From Streptomyces triticagri (GTDB lineage: Bacteria; Actinomycetota; Actinomycetes; Streptomycetales; Streptomycetaceae), in assembly GCF_003429565.1 (NCBI RefSeq), contig NZ_QUAK01000115.1, forward strand, positions 1 through 36,869: a DNA stretch of 36,869 nucleotides, read 5' to 3'. Positions 16,145 through 24,267 of this stretch are shown here, in pieces; position 1 is the stretch's first letter, and every line of letters begins with the position of its first letter. The notes below the pieces were generated by a model. That model was not told where the DNA came from. It saw nothing but the letters and a program-made list of their open reading frames with translations, and ran no database searches. A program made the position numbers and the translations under genes.

Positions 16145-17023
16145 TCAGGCCTTCCCCGGGTTCGGGAGGAGCCAGCTCAGGATGGACGGCAGGGCGCGCA
16201 GCGCGGCGAAGTGGGCCGCGGCCGGCTCCACCACGGCCGTGGCCCGCGGGATGCGGTCGGCGAGCCAGGAGGAGTGCGAGGCGGGTGAGAAGACGTCCTG
16301 CGCCCCGTGCCACAGCAGGACCGGCACGCGGATGTCGGCCGGGTCGAAGCCCCAGTGCCCGGTCAGGGCCAGCGCGTCGTCGACCCAGCCGTACGGTGAA
16401 GTGCGCAGCGCCTCACGGTAGTTGCGCAGCAGCATGGAGCGGATCGCGAGGTCGGAGACGATCAGCCGGTCGTCGGCGGTGAGTTCGGCGCGCAGCTGCT
16501 CGAGCAGCCGGGCCGGGTTGTTGCGGATCTCGGCGGAGCGCGGGATGAGCCGGGCCACGAAGCGCTCGGGGTCGGTGAAAGCGGTGCGGAACTCGTCCAC
16601 ATTGGACGGCGCCATGCCCGCGAACCAGTCGAGGCCGGCCGCGTCCCGCGGGGCGAGGCCGACCAGGGCCGCGGCCCGGGTCACCCGGTCCGGCAGCAGC
16701 GCGGCGCAGGCCAGGGCGTGCGGGGCACCGCCGGACCGGCCGGCCACGGCGAAGGTGTCGAGGTCGAGTGCGTCGGCGACGACCGCCACATCGTGCACCA
16801 CATCGGCGACCCGCCGGCCCTCCATCCGGTCCGAACCGCCGTACCCCGGACGGTCGTAGCTGATCAGGCGGGTGCCGCGCTGGTAGAGGAACATCGGGCG
16901 CGGTCGCGGCCCGACGCGGCTGCCCGGCATGCCGTGCAGCAGGAACACGGGCTGTCCGTCCGGATCTCCGGAGATGTCGACCCGCAGCCTTCGGCCGTCC
17001 GGCGCCCGCACATGATCACGCAC
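16145..17023 (-). CDS. Alpha/beta-fold hydrolase
   Basis: 292-residue classic alpha/beta hydrolase: PVFLLHGMPGSR (oxyanion loop), ISYDRPGYGGSDR, nucleophile elbow VAGRSGGAPHA (Ser in GxSxG), late acidic residue in LLWHGAQDVFSPA, and AAAHFAA as the likely catalytic His. No signal peptide. GTG at 17023 has a GGGAGAGGG site four bases upstream; the ATG at 17077 is an alternative. The open frame runs on to 18253 only because it joins the frameshifted DUF2993 gene; this is not a real fusion. Substrate unknown. Confidence 0.85.
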   Translation of the reverse strand: MRDHVRAPDGRRLRVDISGDPDGQPVFLLHGMPGSRVGPRPRPMFLYQRGTRLISYDRPGYGGSDRMEGRRVADVVHDVAVVADALDLDTFAVAGRSGGAPHALACAALLPDRVTRAAALVGLAPRDAAGLDWFAGMAPSNVDEFRTAFTDPERFVARLIPRSAEIRNNPARLLEQLRAELTADDRLIVSDLAIRSMLLRNYREALRTSPYGWVDDALALTGHWGFDPADIRVPVLLWHGAQDVFSPASHSSWLADRIPRATAVVEPAAAHFAALRALPSILSWLLPNPGKA

Positions 17024-17161
17024 CGTGCCCTCTCCCCTCCCCCGACCGGCAGCGGTCGGTTCCTCCGTAGGGCCCATGGTTTCCCGCCGGGCCGCGGCGG
17101 GGGAACGGGGCGACGGGCCAACTCGGCTCGGATACCGGCCATTTGCCTTCCCCGGGGCCTC

Positions 17162-17187
17162 GGGCGCCTCCCAGGGCTCAGGCGCCC
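17162..17187 (-). terminator. Hairpin after the DUF2993 gene
   Basis: Perfect 8-bp arms, GGGCGCCT (17162-17169) and AGGCGCCC (17180-17187), with a 10-nt loop, directly abutting the TAG stop of the frameshifted gene at 17188-17190. There is no U-tract, as is common in high-GC actinobacteria. Confidence 0.6.
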
Positions 17188-18253
17188 CTACCTCACCGGC
17201 ACATCCGTGCCCGTAAGCTCCGCCCGGACGCCGTCCGTCGTCACGGAGATCCGGCGCAGGCCCAGATCGCCCGGCATGTCGTCGGGCAGTTCGGCCGAGA
17301 ACTCCATCGCCTCCGCGACCTTCGGCTCCCGGGTCTGCTGCAGGCCCTTCACCAGGGAGGGATCGATGCCGGCGGGTTCCAGGAGTGCGGGGTGCTCGAC
17401 CAGCGTGTCGAGCACCCTGCCCTTCATCTTCCGGCCGGGGACCAGGCGCTGCCCGGTCGTCTCCTCGAACGCGTCCTCGTCCATCTTCTCGGGTGGCGGG
17501 CCCGGCCAGTTGCAGTCCCCCGCCCTTGCCGGGGGTGTACGTCAGGACGCCGGGCACCACGAGGCGGGTGTCCGCCACGGTGAGTGCGACGCCGCGGTCG
17601 CCGGTGCGGCGGACCTGGGCGTTCGCCCGTACGCCGACCTGGGTGCCGGCCACCGGCACCCTGCCGCGCGCCCGTACCGTGTTCTCGCCCCGGCCGGGTG
17701 TCAACTTCACCTGGGACGCGCCGACTTCGCGCGTCAGATCGTCGAAGTCGAGGAACACCTCGCCCCGTACCCGGCCCAGGTCCGCGCCCTCGACCGAGCT
17801 CGGCAGGCTGCCCACGATCCGGATGTCGTCCACGGTGGCCCTGACCTGGGCGAGGGAGACGGGGCCGGCGGCCAGGTCGGGGATGTTGACCTCGACCCGG
17901 TCGAGGTCGCCGGTGGCGAGCTGTGCGACGAACGGGAAGCTGTCGATGTGCACCTCGGGCGCCGCCCGCAGCCCGAGCGCGTCCCGCACCTGCTCGGCCG
18001 CCAGGTTCTCGGCGTGGAGCACCGCCCAGCGGTCGCCGACGGCGAGGAACGCGACGAGCACGCCGAGCGCCGCGACGCTCTTCACGATTCTGCGCACCCG
18101 CCGCCGCCCGGAACGCACGCCGTCCCCGCCGGGGGTGTCCGTTCTCCCCTCGGCGGGGACGGTGTCGTCGTCCTCGCTGCGGCCCTGTCCGGGAACGTCG
18201 GCGGCGGTCGGTATCTCTGCCGTGTCGTCCGGCTGCGGTACGTCTGCGTTCAC
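17188..18253 (-). pseudogene. DUF2993 (LmeA-like) envelope lipid-binding protein, frameshifted
   Basis: The N-terminal portion (from 18253) has a charged tail, one membrane anchor (SVAALGVLVAFLAVGDRWAV, about residues 60-80) and the DUF2993 start AEQVRDALGLRAAPEVHIDSFPFVAQLATGDLDRVEV. The homologous C-terminal part (EDAFEETTGQRLVPGRKMKG...ELTGTDVPVR) is in another frame from about 17487 to 17188. On the plus strand a GGG run at 17491-17493 has one base too many. Removing one G gives a continuous reading through ATEKMDEDAFEE and a protein of about 354 residues. DUF2993 proteins such as mycobacterial LmeA bind phospholipids or act in lipoglycan assembly. It is either a real recent null mutation or a sequencing error in a G run. 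Confidence 0.82.
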
Positions 18254-18319
18254 CGCTCCATGCGATCACAGCGGGCCGGGCCGCTCCAACTCGCCCGCGG
18301 GGGACCCCGCCGAGGCGTC

Positions 18320-18862
18320 CTACGCGACCGCGTGCCCGGACCCGATGTAGTCGGACCTGTCACGCGAATCGTAGAAGTACACGAGGACGTCCGCCCCTTC
18401 CGGAATGTCGAAGTCCTTGACCGTGTGGTCGACGGTCTTCGACGTGCCGGGCGCCTTGTACGGGCCGTAGAGGCCGCTCGTCACGCCCTTGTACCGGTAG
18501 CTCAGGCGGACGTAGATCGTGTCGTTGTCGTTCTTGGTGTCGTAGACCCAGAGCTTCTCGCCCTGCGGGTGGAACTCGACCTTCCCGATGAACCAACTGC
18601 CGTCGCGCAGCTCCACCTTGAGCGCCTTGCCGCCGGCGTCGTGCTGGAAGTACGTGCCGTCGAACGGGTCCGACAGGCTGCACGGGCAGTTGTCCGTGTC
18701 CCGTGTGTGCGAGGTGGGTGTCGGGTTGGGGCTGTACGCCTGGGCGGGCGCGGCACCGGCGAGCAGCGCGCCCGTCGTCACGGCCGCACCGGCAAGGAGC
18801 AGCGGCGCGCGGCGGCTGCGGGCGCCCTTCGGGTGGAATCGCGTCGTCAGGCCGAGTCGCAT
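18320..18862 (-). CDS. Secreted CPC-motif protein, paralogue 1
   Basis: 180 residues with a Sec signal peptide: an Arg-rich start, LLLAGAAVTTGALLAGAAPAQA and cleavage after AQA at about residue 42. The mature protein has YSPNPTP, then RDTDNCPCSLSDPFDGTYFQ, then a beta-rich region (LRDGSWFIGKVEFHPQGEKLWVYDTKND, VKDFDIPEGADV). Paralogous to the gene immediately upstream, whose stop is 2 bp before this ATG, so the pair is co-transcribed. The two Cys in CPC are conserved between the copies. I recognise no family; a small secreted beta-sandwich binding or matrix protein is a guess. Confidence 0.78.
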   Translation of the reverse strand: MRLGLTTRFHPKGARSRRAPLLLAGAAVTTGALLAGAAPAQAYSPNPTPTSHTRDTDNCPCSLSDPFDGTYFQHDAGGKALKVELRDGSWFIGKVEFHPQGEKLWVYDTKNDNDTIYVRLSYRYKGVTSGLYGPYKAPGTSKTVDHTVKDFDIPEGADVLVYFYDSRDRSDYIGSGHAVA

Positions 18863-18864
18863 CG

Positions 18865-19389
18865 TCAGGCCACCGCCCCGCCGGTGCCGCGCGCGGCGGC
18901 GATGAAGTCGCTGTGGCCCTTGCCGTCGTAGACGGTGAAGTCCACGTACGCGCCCTCGGGGATGTCGAAGTCCTTCACGGTCTTGTCGACGACCGCCGAG
19001 GTCCCCGGAGCGGCGAAGGTCCCGAGATTGTGGCTCTTGCCCTTGTACGTGTAGGTCGCGTGCACGTAGAAGGTGTCACTGTCGTTCTTGGTGTCGTAGA
19101 TCCAGAGCTTCTCGCCCGACGGGTGGAACTCCACCTTGCCGACGAACCAACTGCCGTCGTAGAGCTCCATCTTGACGCCGGTGCCACCGGCGTCCTTCTG
19201 GAAGTACGTCCCGTCGAACGGGTCGGCGAGATCGCCGCCGCTGCACGGGCACTTGCCGGTGTCCCGGTAGTAGTTGTGCGCGGTCGGGTCCGGGCTGTAC
19301 GCCTGCGCCGGGGCGGCCGTCCCGGCCAGGGCACCTGCCACCAGGGCCGCTCCCGCGCACAGTACGGTCAGACGTCGCTTGTCCCCCAT
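18865..19389 (-). CDS. Secreted CPC-motif protein, paralogue 2
   Basis: 174 residues with a Sec signal peptide (MGDKRRLTVLCAGAALVAGAL, cleaved near AQA). The mature part repeats the neighbour's plan: YSPDPT, RDTGKCPCSGGDLADPFDGTYFQ, LYDGSWFVGKVEFHPSGEKLWIYDTKND, and VKDFDIPEGAYVDF at the end. ATG at 19389 has GGGAGAG upstream; an upstream in-frame ATG (19443) would put about 18 residues before the signal and is less likely. The promoter must lie in 19390-19515. Function unknown; the identical layout indicates tandem duplication. Confidence 0.78.
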   Translation of the reverse strand: MGDKRRLTVLCAGAALVAGALAGTAAPAQAYSPDPTAHNYYRDTGKCPCSGGDLADPFDGTYFQKDAGGTGVKMELYDGSWFVGKVEFHPSGEKLWIYDTKNDSDTFYVHATYTYKGKSHNLGTFAAPGTSAVVDKTVKDFDIPEGAYVDFTVYDGKGHSDFIAAARGTGGAVA

Positions 19390-19515
19390 GATCCACTCTC
19401 CCCCGTGTGAGATCCCGCCACCCGATGGTGGCGCATCCGTCACGGTCCCACCGCGGTTCGCTCGCGGGTACCTCGCATCTCTCAGGGTGGTGCGCGAAGG
19501 ACAGTGCGTGACCGG

Positions 19516-20505
19516 TCAGTGCCTGGTGATCCGCGCGGCGATCGGCAGGTGGTCGCTGCCGGTCGCGGACAGGGTGCGCACCTCGGCGACCGTCGCAGTA
19601 CCGGCCATGACCTGGTCGATCCGGGCCAGCGGGAGGGCCGCGGGGAAGCTGAGGGCGAAGCCGCGCTCCGCGACGTTCAACCGTGAGGTGAGCGGGGCGA
19701 GTCCGCGGTCGTCGACCGTGCCGTTGAGGTCGCCGGCCAGCACGACCGTGCCGGCGCGTTCGCGGGCCAGCGCCCTGCCGAGCAGTTCCGCGCTCTCGTC
19801 GCGCCGGGCCGAGGCGAGGCCGCCGGCGCCGATCCGGATCGACGGCAGATGCACGACGTACGCCGCGACCTCGCCCTGTGGTGTGTCCACCACGGCCCGG
19901 AGCGCTCGGCTCCACGGCTCCTCGATGTCCCGCGGCTTGATGTCGAGGGTGCGCGCCTCGGTCAGTGGGTGCTTCGACCAGAGCCCGACCGTGCCCCGGA
20001 CGACGTGGTATGGGTAGTCCGCGGCGAGAGTCTCCTCGTAGACCCCGAGGGCCGGCGGCACCAGCTCCTGCAGGGCGATGAGATCGGGCTCGGCGTCGAC
20101 GAGGGCGCGGGCCGTGCCCGCCGGATCGGGGTTCTCGTCACTGACGTTGTGCTGCACGACGACCAGATCGCCGGCGCCCGCCGCACCGGCGGGCAGGAGC
20201 AGTCCGCCGAAGAGATACGTCCAGGCGGCGACCGGCAGCAGCACGGCCACGAGGGCCAGGGCGGAACGCCGTAGCAGCGCCCCGACCAGGAGGAACAGGA
20301 CGACGATTCCGAACCACGGCAGGAACGCCTCGATCAGACTGCCCAGCCGCCCGGGGGAGTTGGGCACCGCGCGGTGGAAGGCCAGCAGCACGGCGGTCAG
20401 GCCGGAGAGGACGGCGAGCAGGCGTCCGCGGCGCCGGGCGGTCCGGTCGTCCTTCGCGCCTCCCGGGCCCGGTCGTAGCCCTCGAAGCCGCTCCCGCAGG
20501 TCCAC
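19516..20505 (-). CDS. Membrane-anchored endonuclease/exonuclease/phosphatase family protein (VanJ-like)
   Basis: 329 residues. Three hydrophobic segments (about 30-42, 63-80, 84-105) precede an extracytoplasmic EEP domain: VVVQHNVSDENPD (catalytic Asn), LIALQELVPP (metal-binding Glu), VLAGDLNGTVDD (GDxN) and ATGSDHLPI (SDH). All key residues of the DNase I-like fold are present. This layout matches VanJ/StaP of streptomycetes, which raise teicoplanin resistance, probably by acting on a cell-wall lipid carrier. The link to glycopeptides is by analogy only. GTG at 20505 follows a GGGGGG stretch. Confidence 0.82.
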   Translation of the reverse strand: MDLRERLRGLRPGPGGAKDDRTARRRGRLLAVLSGLTAVLLAFHRAVPNSPGRLGSLIEAFLPWFGIVVLFLLVGALLRRSALALVAVLLPVAAWTYLFGGLLLPAGAAGAGDLVVVQHNVSDENPDPAGTARALVDAEPDLIALQELVPPALGVYEETLAADYPYHVVRGTVGLWSKHPLTEARTLDIKPRDIEEPWSRALRAVVDTPQGEVAAYVVHLPSIRIGAGGLASARRDESAELLGRALARERAGTVVLAGDLNGTVDDRGLAPLTSRLNVAERGFALSFPAALPLARIDQVMAGTATVAEVRTLSATGSDHLPIAARITRH

Positions 20506-20549
20506 TGAACCCCCCTGTTGTCCGGCGAGAGACCCTAGCCGACCCGGCC

Positions 20550-20613
20550 GAGCGGTCGAGCGGTCAAGCGGTCGAGGGGTCGAGCGGTCAAGCGGTCAAG
20601 CGGTCAGGCGGTC
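20550..20613. repeat. Octamer tandem repeat (8 x 8 bp)
   Basis: Eight consecutive 8-bp units of consensus (G/A)AGCGGTC: three GAGCGGTC, three AAGCGGTC, one GAGGGGTC and one AGGCGGTC. They lie in the divergent intergenic region between the VanJ-like gene and the TetR gene. Copy number may vary by slippage and could affect promoter spacing. Confidence 0.9.
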
Positions 20614-20701
20614 GAGCGCCCGGGCGTACGCATGCAGCGGCTTGCGGCATTTCGGACGCCCCACCGGGTCGGAATGCAGCCGCGCGTTCTAGAATTCCCC
20701 A

Positions 20702-21289
20702 ATGAGTTCGGAGCGGGGCGTCAAGGAATCGGCCGGTCGGCCGCGAAGTGCGGAGGTGTCGCGGGGGATCGTGGAGGCCGCGCTTCGTCTGCTGCGTGAA
20801 CGCGGCCCGCAGGGTGTGACCATGGAGGCGGTCGCCCAGCATTCCGGTTCGGCGAAGACCACCATCTATCGCCGTTATCGCAATCGTTACGAGCTGCTGC
20901 TCGCTTCGCTCGCATTCGTCGAAGGTATGCCCGAGCCGGATCCGGGGCTTTCCCAGCGGGAGCGAATCGCCTTTCTGCTCGGGCAGTTCCGGTACGGCCT
21001 CGAAGAGGTCGTCGGACTGCGCGCGGTGGGTGCGCTCCTGCCGGGGGACGACGACCCGGAATTCACCCGGGCTTTCCGTGAAGGCGTACTCGCTCCACGT
21101 TTCGAAGTGCTGCTCACCACCCTGCGCGAAGGCGTCGTCGCCGGTGAACTCCGGGAGGACGCCGACTGTCCCATGGTGGTGAATATGCTGGCGGGCTCGT
21201 TCCTGGCCCGGTTCGCGGTCGAGGGCACGGTGCCCGCCGACTGGGCGGACACCGCGCTCGACTCGATCTGGCCGGCCATCTGCCGGTGA
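20702..21289 (+). CDS. TetR/AcrR family repressor
   Basis: 195 residues. The HTH lies at about 22-66 (VEAALRLLRERGPQGVTMEAVAQHSGSAKTTIYRRYRNRYELL), followed by an all-helical ligand-binding domain of the TetR_C type with conserved FREGVLAPR. It is next to, and convergent with, the monooxygenase gene, 29 bp apart, and is the only local TetR candidate for the operator at 24196-24227. Auto-regulation is not obvious: I see no copy of that operator in front of this gene. Confidence 0.87.
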   Translation: MSSERGVKESAGRPRSAEVSRGIVEAALRLLRERGPQGVTMEAVAQHSGSAKTTIYRRYRNRYELLLASLAFVEGMPEPDPGLSQRERIAFLLGQFRYGLEEVVGLRAVGALLPGDDDPEFTRAFREGVLAPRFEVLLTTLREGVVAGELREDADCPMVVNMLAGSFLARFAVEGTVPADWADTALDSIWPAICR

Positions 21290-21317
21290 GGCGTGCGGAT
21301 TCTCGGTGGCAGGGGCG

Positions 21318-22520
21318 TCAGCGGGAGACATGCTCCGGGCGCACGCCCACGCCGATGAACTGCGCGGTCCACTTCGACAGGAACGGAAAACGGCGCACGA
21401 TCCTGGCCGCCGCCGGGCGTTCGACCGTCGTGTCACGGTCCTTGGGATAGAGGTCGGACAGCATCCGGGTCTGGGCGAACTGGACGGCCTTGACCGGGAG
21501 TTCCCTGCGCCGCTGCACCTTGCGCAGGTCCGTGGTGTCGGGCACGCGTCCGGCCCGCAGCGCAGGACCGAGCATCCGGGCGGCGGCCACCGCGTCCTGC
21601 ACCGCGAGGTTGATGCCCACTCCGCCGGCCGGTGACATGGCGTGGGCGGCGTCGCCGATGCACAGCAGCCCGGGCCGGTACCAGTGGCGCAGCCGGTCCA
21701 CCCGCACGCTGAGCAGTTTCACGTCTTCCCAGCTGGTGATCTCCGCGCGCATTCGGTCCCCCAGGGTGTCCTTGACGGCGATCACGTCCTCGTGCAGCCG
21801 CTCGATGCCCGTCGTACGCACCGATTCGTACTCCCCCTGCGGGATCACGTACGCGACCTGCCAGTACTCGCCCCGGTCGATGGTGATCAGCACGAACCCG
21901 GCGCCGGTGTGCAGGAAGGTCAGGTCCTCACCGGGCAGCCGGCTGAGCCGGAACCACAGCACGTCCATGGGTGCCTGTTCGGCCGCCGGCCTGAGCCCCG
22001 CCGACCGGCGCATCGCGGAGTGCCGGCCGTCGGCGGCGATGACCAGGTCGGCGCGGACCTCCAGTTCCCCGTCGGGTGTCTTGATCCGTGCGCCGAGCAC
22101 CCGGCCGCCGCCGCGGACCAGCTCGACCGCCTCGGCCTGCCGTACCAGCGAGAAGCCCGGGTAGGTGGCGCCCTTGCCGGCCAGGAAGTCCAGTACGTCC
22201 CACTGCGGCATGAAGGCGATGTACGGGTGCGGGCCGCGCAGTCGGGAGAAGTCGGCGAAGTCTGTGCGTCCGGCCGGTGTCTCGACGGTGATGGTGTCGA
22301 CCTTGCTGTGCGGCAGCGCGAGGAACTCGTCGATCCAGCCGAGCTCGTCGATCACCCGCAGGGTCGAGGGGTGCACCGTGTCACCGCGGAAGTCCCGCAG
22401 GAAGTCGGCGTGTTTCTCCACGACGACGACCTCCACCCCCTGCCGCGCGAGCAGCAGGCCCGCCATCATCCCGGCGGGGCCGCCACCGACCACCAGGCAG
22501 CCTGTGCGCTGAGTTTGCAT
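21318..22520 (-). CDS. FAD-dependent aromatic monooxygenase
   Basis: 400-residue group A flavoprotein hydroxylase. Seen: the FAD dinucleotide fold VVGGGPAGMMAGLLLARQGVEVVVVEKH (about 8-35), the DG motif VIAADGRHSAMR (about 165) and the GD motif LCIGDAAHAMSPAGGVGINLAVQDA (about 290-310). Such enzymes use NAD(P)H and O2 to hydroxylate aromatic rings or antibiotics. ATG at 22520 has an AAGGAG site six bases upstream. It lies 118 bp downstream of the efflux gene on the same strand, suggesting a modify-and-export pair under the TetR regulator, for an antibiotic or for the PKS product. Confidence 0.88.
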   Translation of the reverse strand: MQTQRTGCLVVGGGPAGMMAGLLLARQGVEVVVVEKHADFLRDFRGDTVHPSTLRVIDELGWIDEFLALPHSKVDTITVETPAGRTDFADFSRLRGPHPYIAFMPQWDVLDFLAGKGATYPGFSLVRQAEAVELVRGGGRVLGARIKTPDGELEVRADLVIAADGRHSAMRRSAGLRPAAEQAPMDVLWFRLSRLPGEDLTFLHTGAGFVLITIDRGEYWQVAYVIPQGEYESVRTTGIERLHEDVIAVKDTLGDRMRAEITSWEDVKLLSVRVDRLRHWYRPGLLCIGDAAHAMSPAGGVGINLAVQDAVAAARMLGPALRAGRVPDTTDLRKVQRRRELPVKAVQFAQTRMLSDLYPKDRDTTVERPAAARIVRRFPFLSKWTAQFIGVGVRPEHVSR

Positions 22521-22570
22521 GAAGTCTCCTTGGGTGATGGGGAGTTGGGGCACGGGAGTGCGGGGGCGAA

Positions 22571-22623
22571 GGGACGAGGGGACGAGGGGACGAGGGGACG
22601 GAGAGGCGGGCGTACGGGCGTAC
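22571..22623. repeat. Short octamer tandem repeats between efflux and monooxygenase genes
   Basis: GGGACGAG occurs three times in a row (22571-22594) with a partial fourth copy to 22600. GGGCGTAC occurs twice in a row at 22608-22623. Both have an 8-bp period, as does the array at 20550-20613. Confidence 0.85.
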
Positions 22624-22638
22624 GGGGCAGTTGCCGGC

Positions 22639-24168
22639 TCAGTGGCCGACGGCCGCGGCCCGGTCGGCGGCGGTGACGCCGTGGCTGCGGATCAGGCTCG
22701 CCACGGCTATCGCGCCCACGAAGGCGACGACGGCGGCGAAGACGAGGATCGAGTTCAGGCCGTGCACGAAGCCGCTCCGGGCCGCTTCCGCGAACACCCC
22801 CCGCTCCGCGGGCGCCAGTTCGTCCATCACCGCTCCCACGCCGCCCGAGGAGACGGCGTGCGCCAGGTCCTCGGACCGGCCGGCGAGGGCGGTGCCGGCG
22901 AGGTCGCCACCGACCGAGTCCTCGACGCGGTTGCTGAAGACCGCGCCCATCACGGCCACACCGAGTGCGATGCCGAGTGACCGGAAGGTGTTGTTCAGGC
23001 CGGATGCCATGCCGGACTGCTCGGGCTCCACGGCGCTGAGTGCGGCGGCCACCACATTGGGATTGACCAGACCGACCCCGAGTCCCGTCACCAACTGCCC
23101 CGCGAGCAGCGCCGTCCAGTCGTCCGCGGGGTCGAGGCCGCCCATCAGGAGCAGCCCGCAGCCGATGCAGACGAGCCCGGCGGACACCAGCCAGCGCACC
23201 GGCAGCACCGAGCCGAGCCGGGCCGCGAGGGCGGAGGAGACGAAGATGGACAGCGTGAGCGGCAGCAGCCGGAGCCCGGCCTCCAGTGGCTCGAGCCGCA
23301 GCACGGTCTGGAGGTAGAGCGTGAGATAGAGCAGCAGCGCGAAGGCCGTGGAGCTCATCGCGAGGACACCCACGCTCGCCCCCGTGGTCACCCGGCCGAA
23401 GACTCCGGCGGGCAGCACCGGATGGGCGCGGGTCCGTTCGACCACGGCGAACAGGGCGAGCGCGACCGCGGCGGCCACGAAGCCCGACACCACCTCGGTG
23501 CTGAGCCAGCCCGCCTCGTTCCCCCGGAGCAGCGCGAAGGACAGCGCGCCGAGTGCGGTGCTCAGGGTCAGGAACCCGGGCCAGTCGATCGGCCCGACGA
23601 CGGGCGCACGGGACTCCTCGACGTAGTGGAGTGTGCCGAGCAGCGCGAGGATGCCGATCGGCAGATTGACCAGGAAGATCCAGCGCCAGCCGAAACCCTC
23701 CACGAGGACGCCGCCCGCGAGCGGGCCGACCGCCAGGGCCGCGCCGCTGACCGCGCCCCACACGGCGAGCGCCACGTGGCGCTCCTTGCCCGCCGGGTAC
23801 GCGGCGGCGAGCAGCGCGAGCGAGGTCGCGAGCAGCGCCGCGGCGCCCAGGCCCTGGACGACCCGGCCGGCGTTGAGGACGAGGGCGTCGCCGGCGACAC
23901 CGCACAGCAGCGACGCCCCGGTGAACACCCCCATCCCCACGGCGAACAGCAGTCGCCTGCCGAAGCGGTCGGCCAGCGAGCCGGCGGTGAGCAGCCCCGC
24001 GGACAGCGCCACCGCGTACGCGGCGACCACCCACTGCAGGTCCGTGAGCGAGGCGTCGAGGTCCTGCTCGATCTCCGGGAGTGCGATGTTCACGATCGTC
24101 ACGTCGAGCAGCAGCATGAAGCTGCCCACACACACCAGCGTCAGTGTCCACCAGCGGTTCGTGCGCAT
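22639..24168 (-). CDS. DHA2 (EmrB/QacA) MFS multidrug efflux transporter
   Basis: 509 residues with about 14 transmembrane segments. Seen: LLDVTIVNIALPEIEQDL (helix 1, the DHA2 signature with the Asp), motif A GSLADRFGRRLLFA, motif B RVVQGLGAAAL and motif C GAVSGAALAVGPLAGG. These define a drug:H+ antiporter that exports hydrophobic or aromatic compounds. ATG at 24168 has GAGGAG upstream, chosen over starts at 24189 and 24216 that fall in the operator-promoter region. First gene of the efflux-monooxygenase unit. Confidence 0.9.
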   Translation of the reverse strand: MRTNRWWTLTLVCVGSFMLLLDVTIVNIALPEIEQDLDASLTDLQWVVAAYAVALSAGLLTAGSLADRFGRRLLFAVGMGVFTGASLLCGVAGDALVLNAGRVVQGLGAAALLATSLALLAAAYPAGKERHVALAVWGAVSGAALAVGPLAGGVLVEGFGWRWIFLVNLPIGILALLGTLHYVEESRAPVVGPIDWPGFLTLSTALGALSFALLRGNEAGWLSTEVVSGFVAAAVALALFAVVERTRAHPVLPAGVFGRVTTGASVGVLAMSSTAFALLLYLTLYLQTVLRLEPLEAGLRLLPLTLSIFVSSALAARLGSVLPVRWLVSAGLVCIGCGLLLMGGLDPADDWTALLAGQLVTGLGVGLVNPNVVAAALSAVEPEQSGMASGLNNTFRSLGIALGVAVMGAVFSNRVEDSVGGDLAGTALAGRSEDLAHAVSSGGVGAVMDELAPAERGVFAEAARSGFVHGLNSILVFAAVVAFVGAIAVASLIRSHGVTAADRAAAVGH

Positions 24169-24195
24169 GGACTGCTCCTCTGATCGCATGCCGTA

Positions 24196-24227
24196 ATTTC
24201 GATACGCTACGCACACCGTATCGAAAT
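24196..24227. promoter_or_regulatory. TetR-type operator upstream of the efflux gene
   Basis: Perfect 11-bp arms ATTTCGATACG (24196-24206) and CGTATCGAAAT (24217-24227) separated by 10 bp. It lies 28-59 bp upstream of the efflux ATG, where it would block a promoter. Size and symmetry fit TetR dimers. The nearest candidate repressor is the TetR at 20702. Confidence 0.75.
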
Positions 24228-24267
24228 CCCGTGCAAGCCTGCAAGGAGATCCGGACGGCCGCGGAGC

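Noticed and set aside
16145..18253. Apparent 702-residue DUF2993-hydrolase fusion
   Set aside because: The middle third has shadow-like composition, and the true DUF2993 C-terminus is in another frame; it results from the one-base frameshift.
22466..24244. 592-residue open frame overlapping the efflux gene
   Set aside because: Same strand but wrong frame relative to a clear DHA2 transporter; its composition is Arg/Gly-rich noise.
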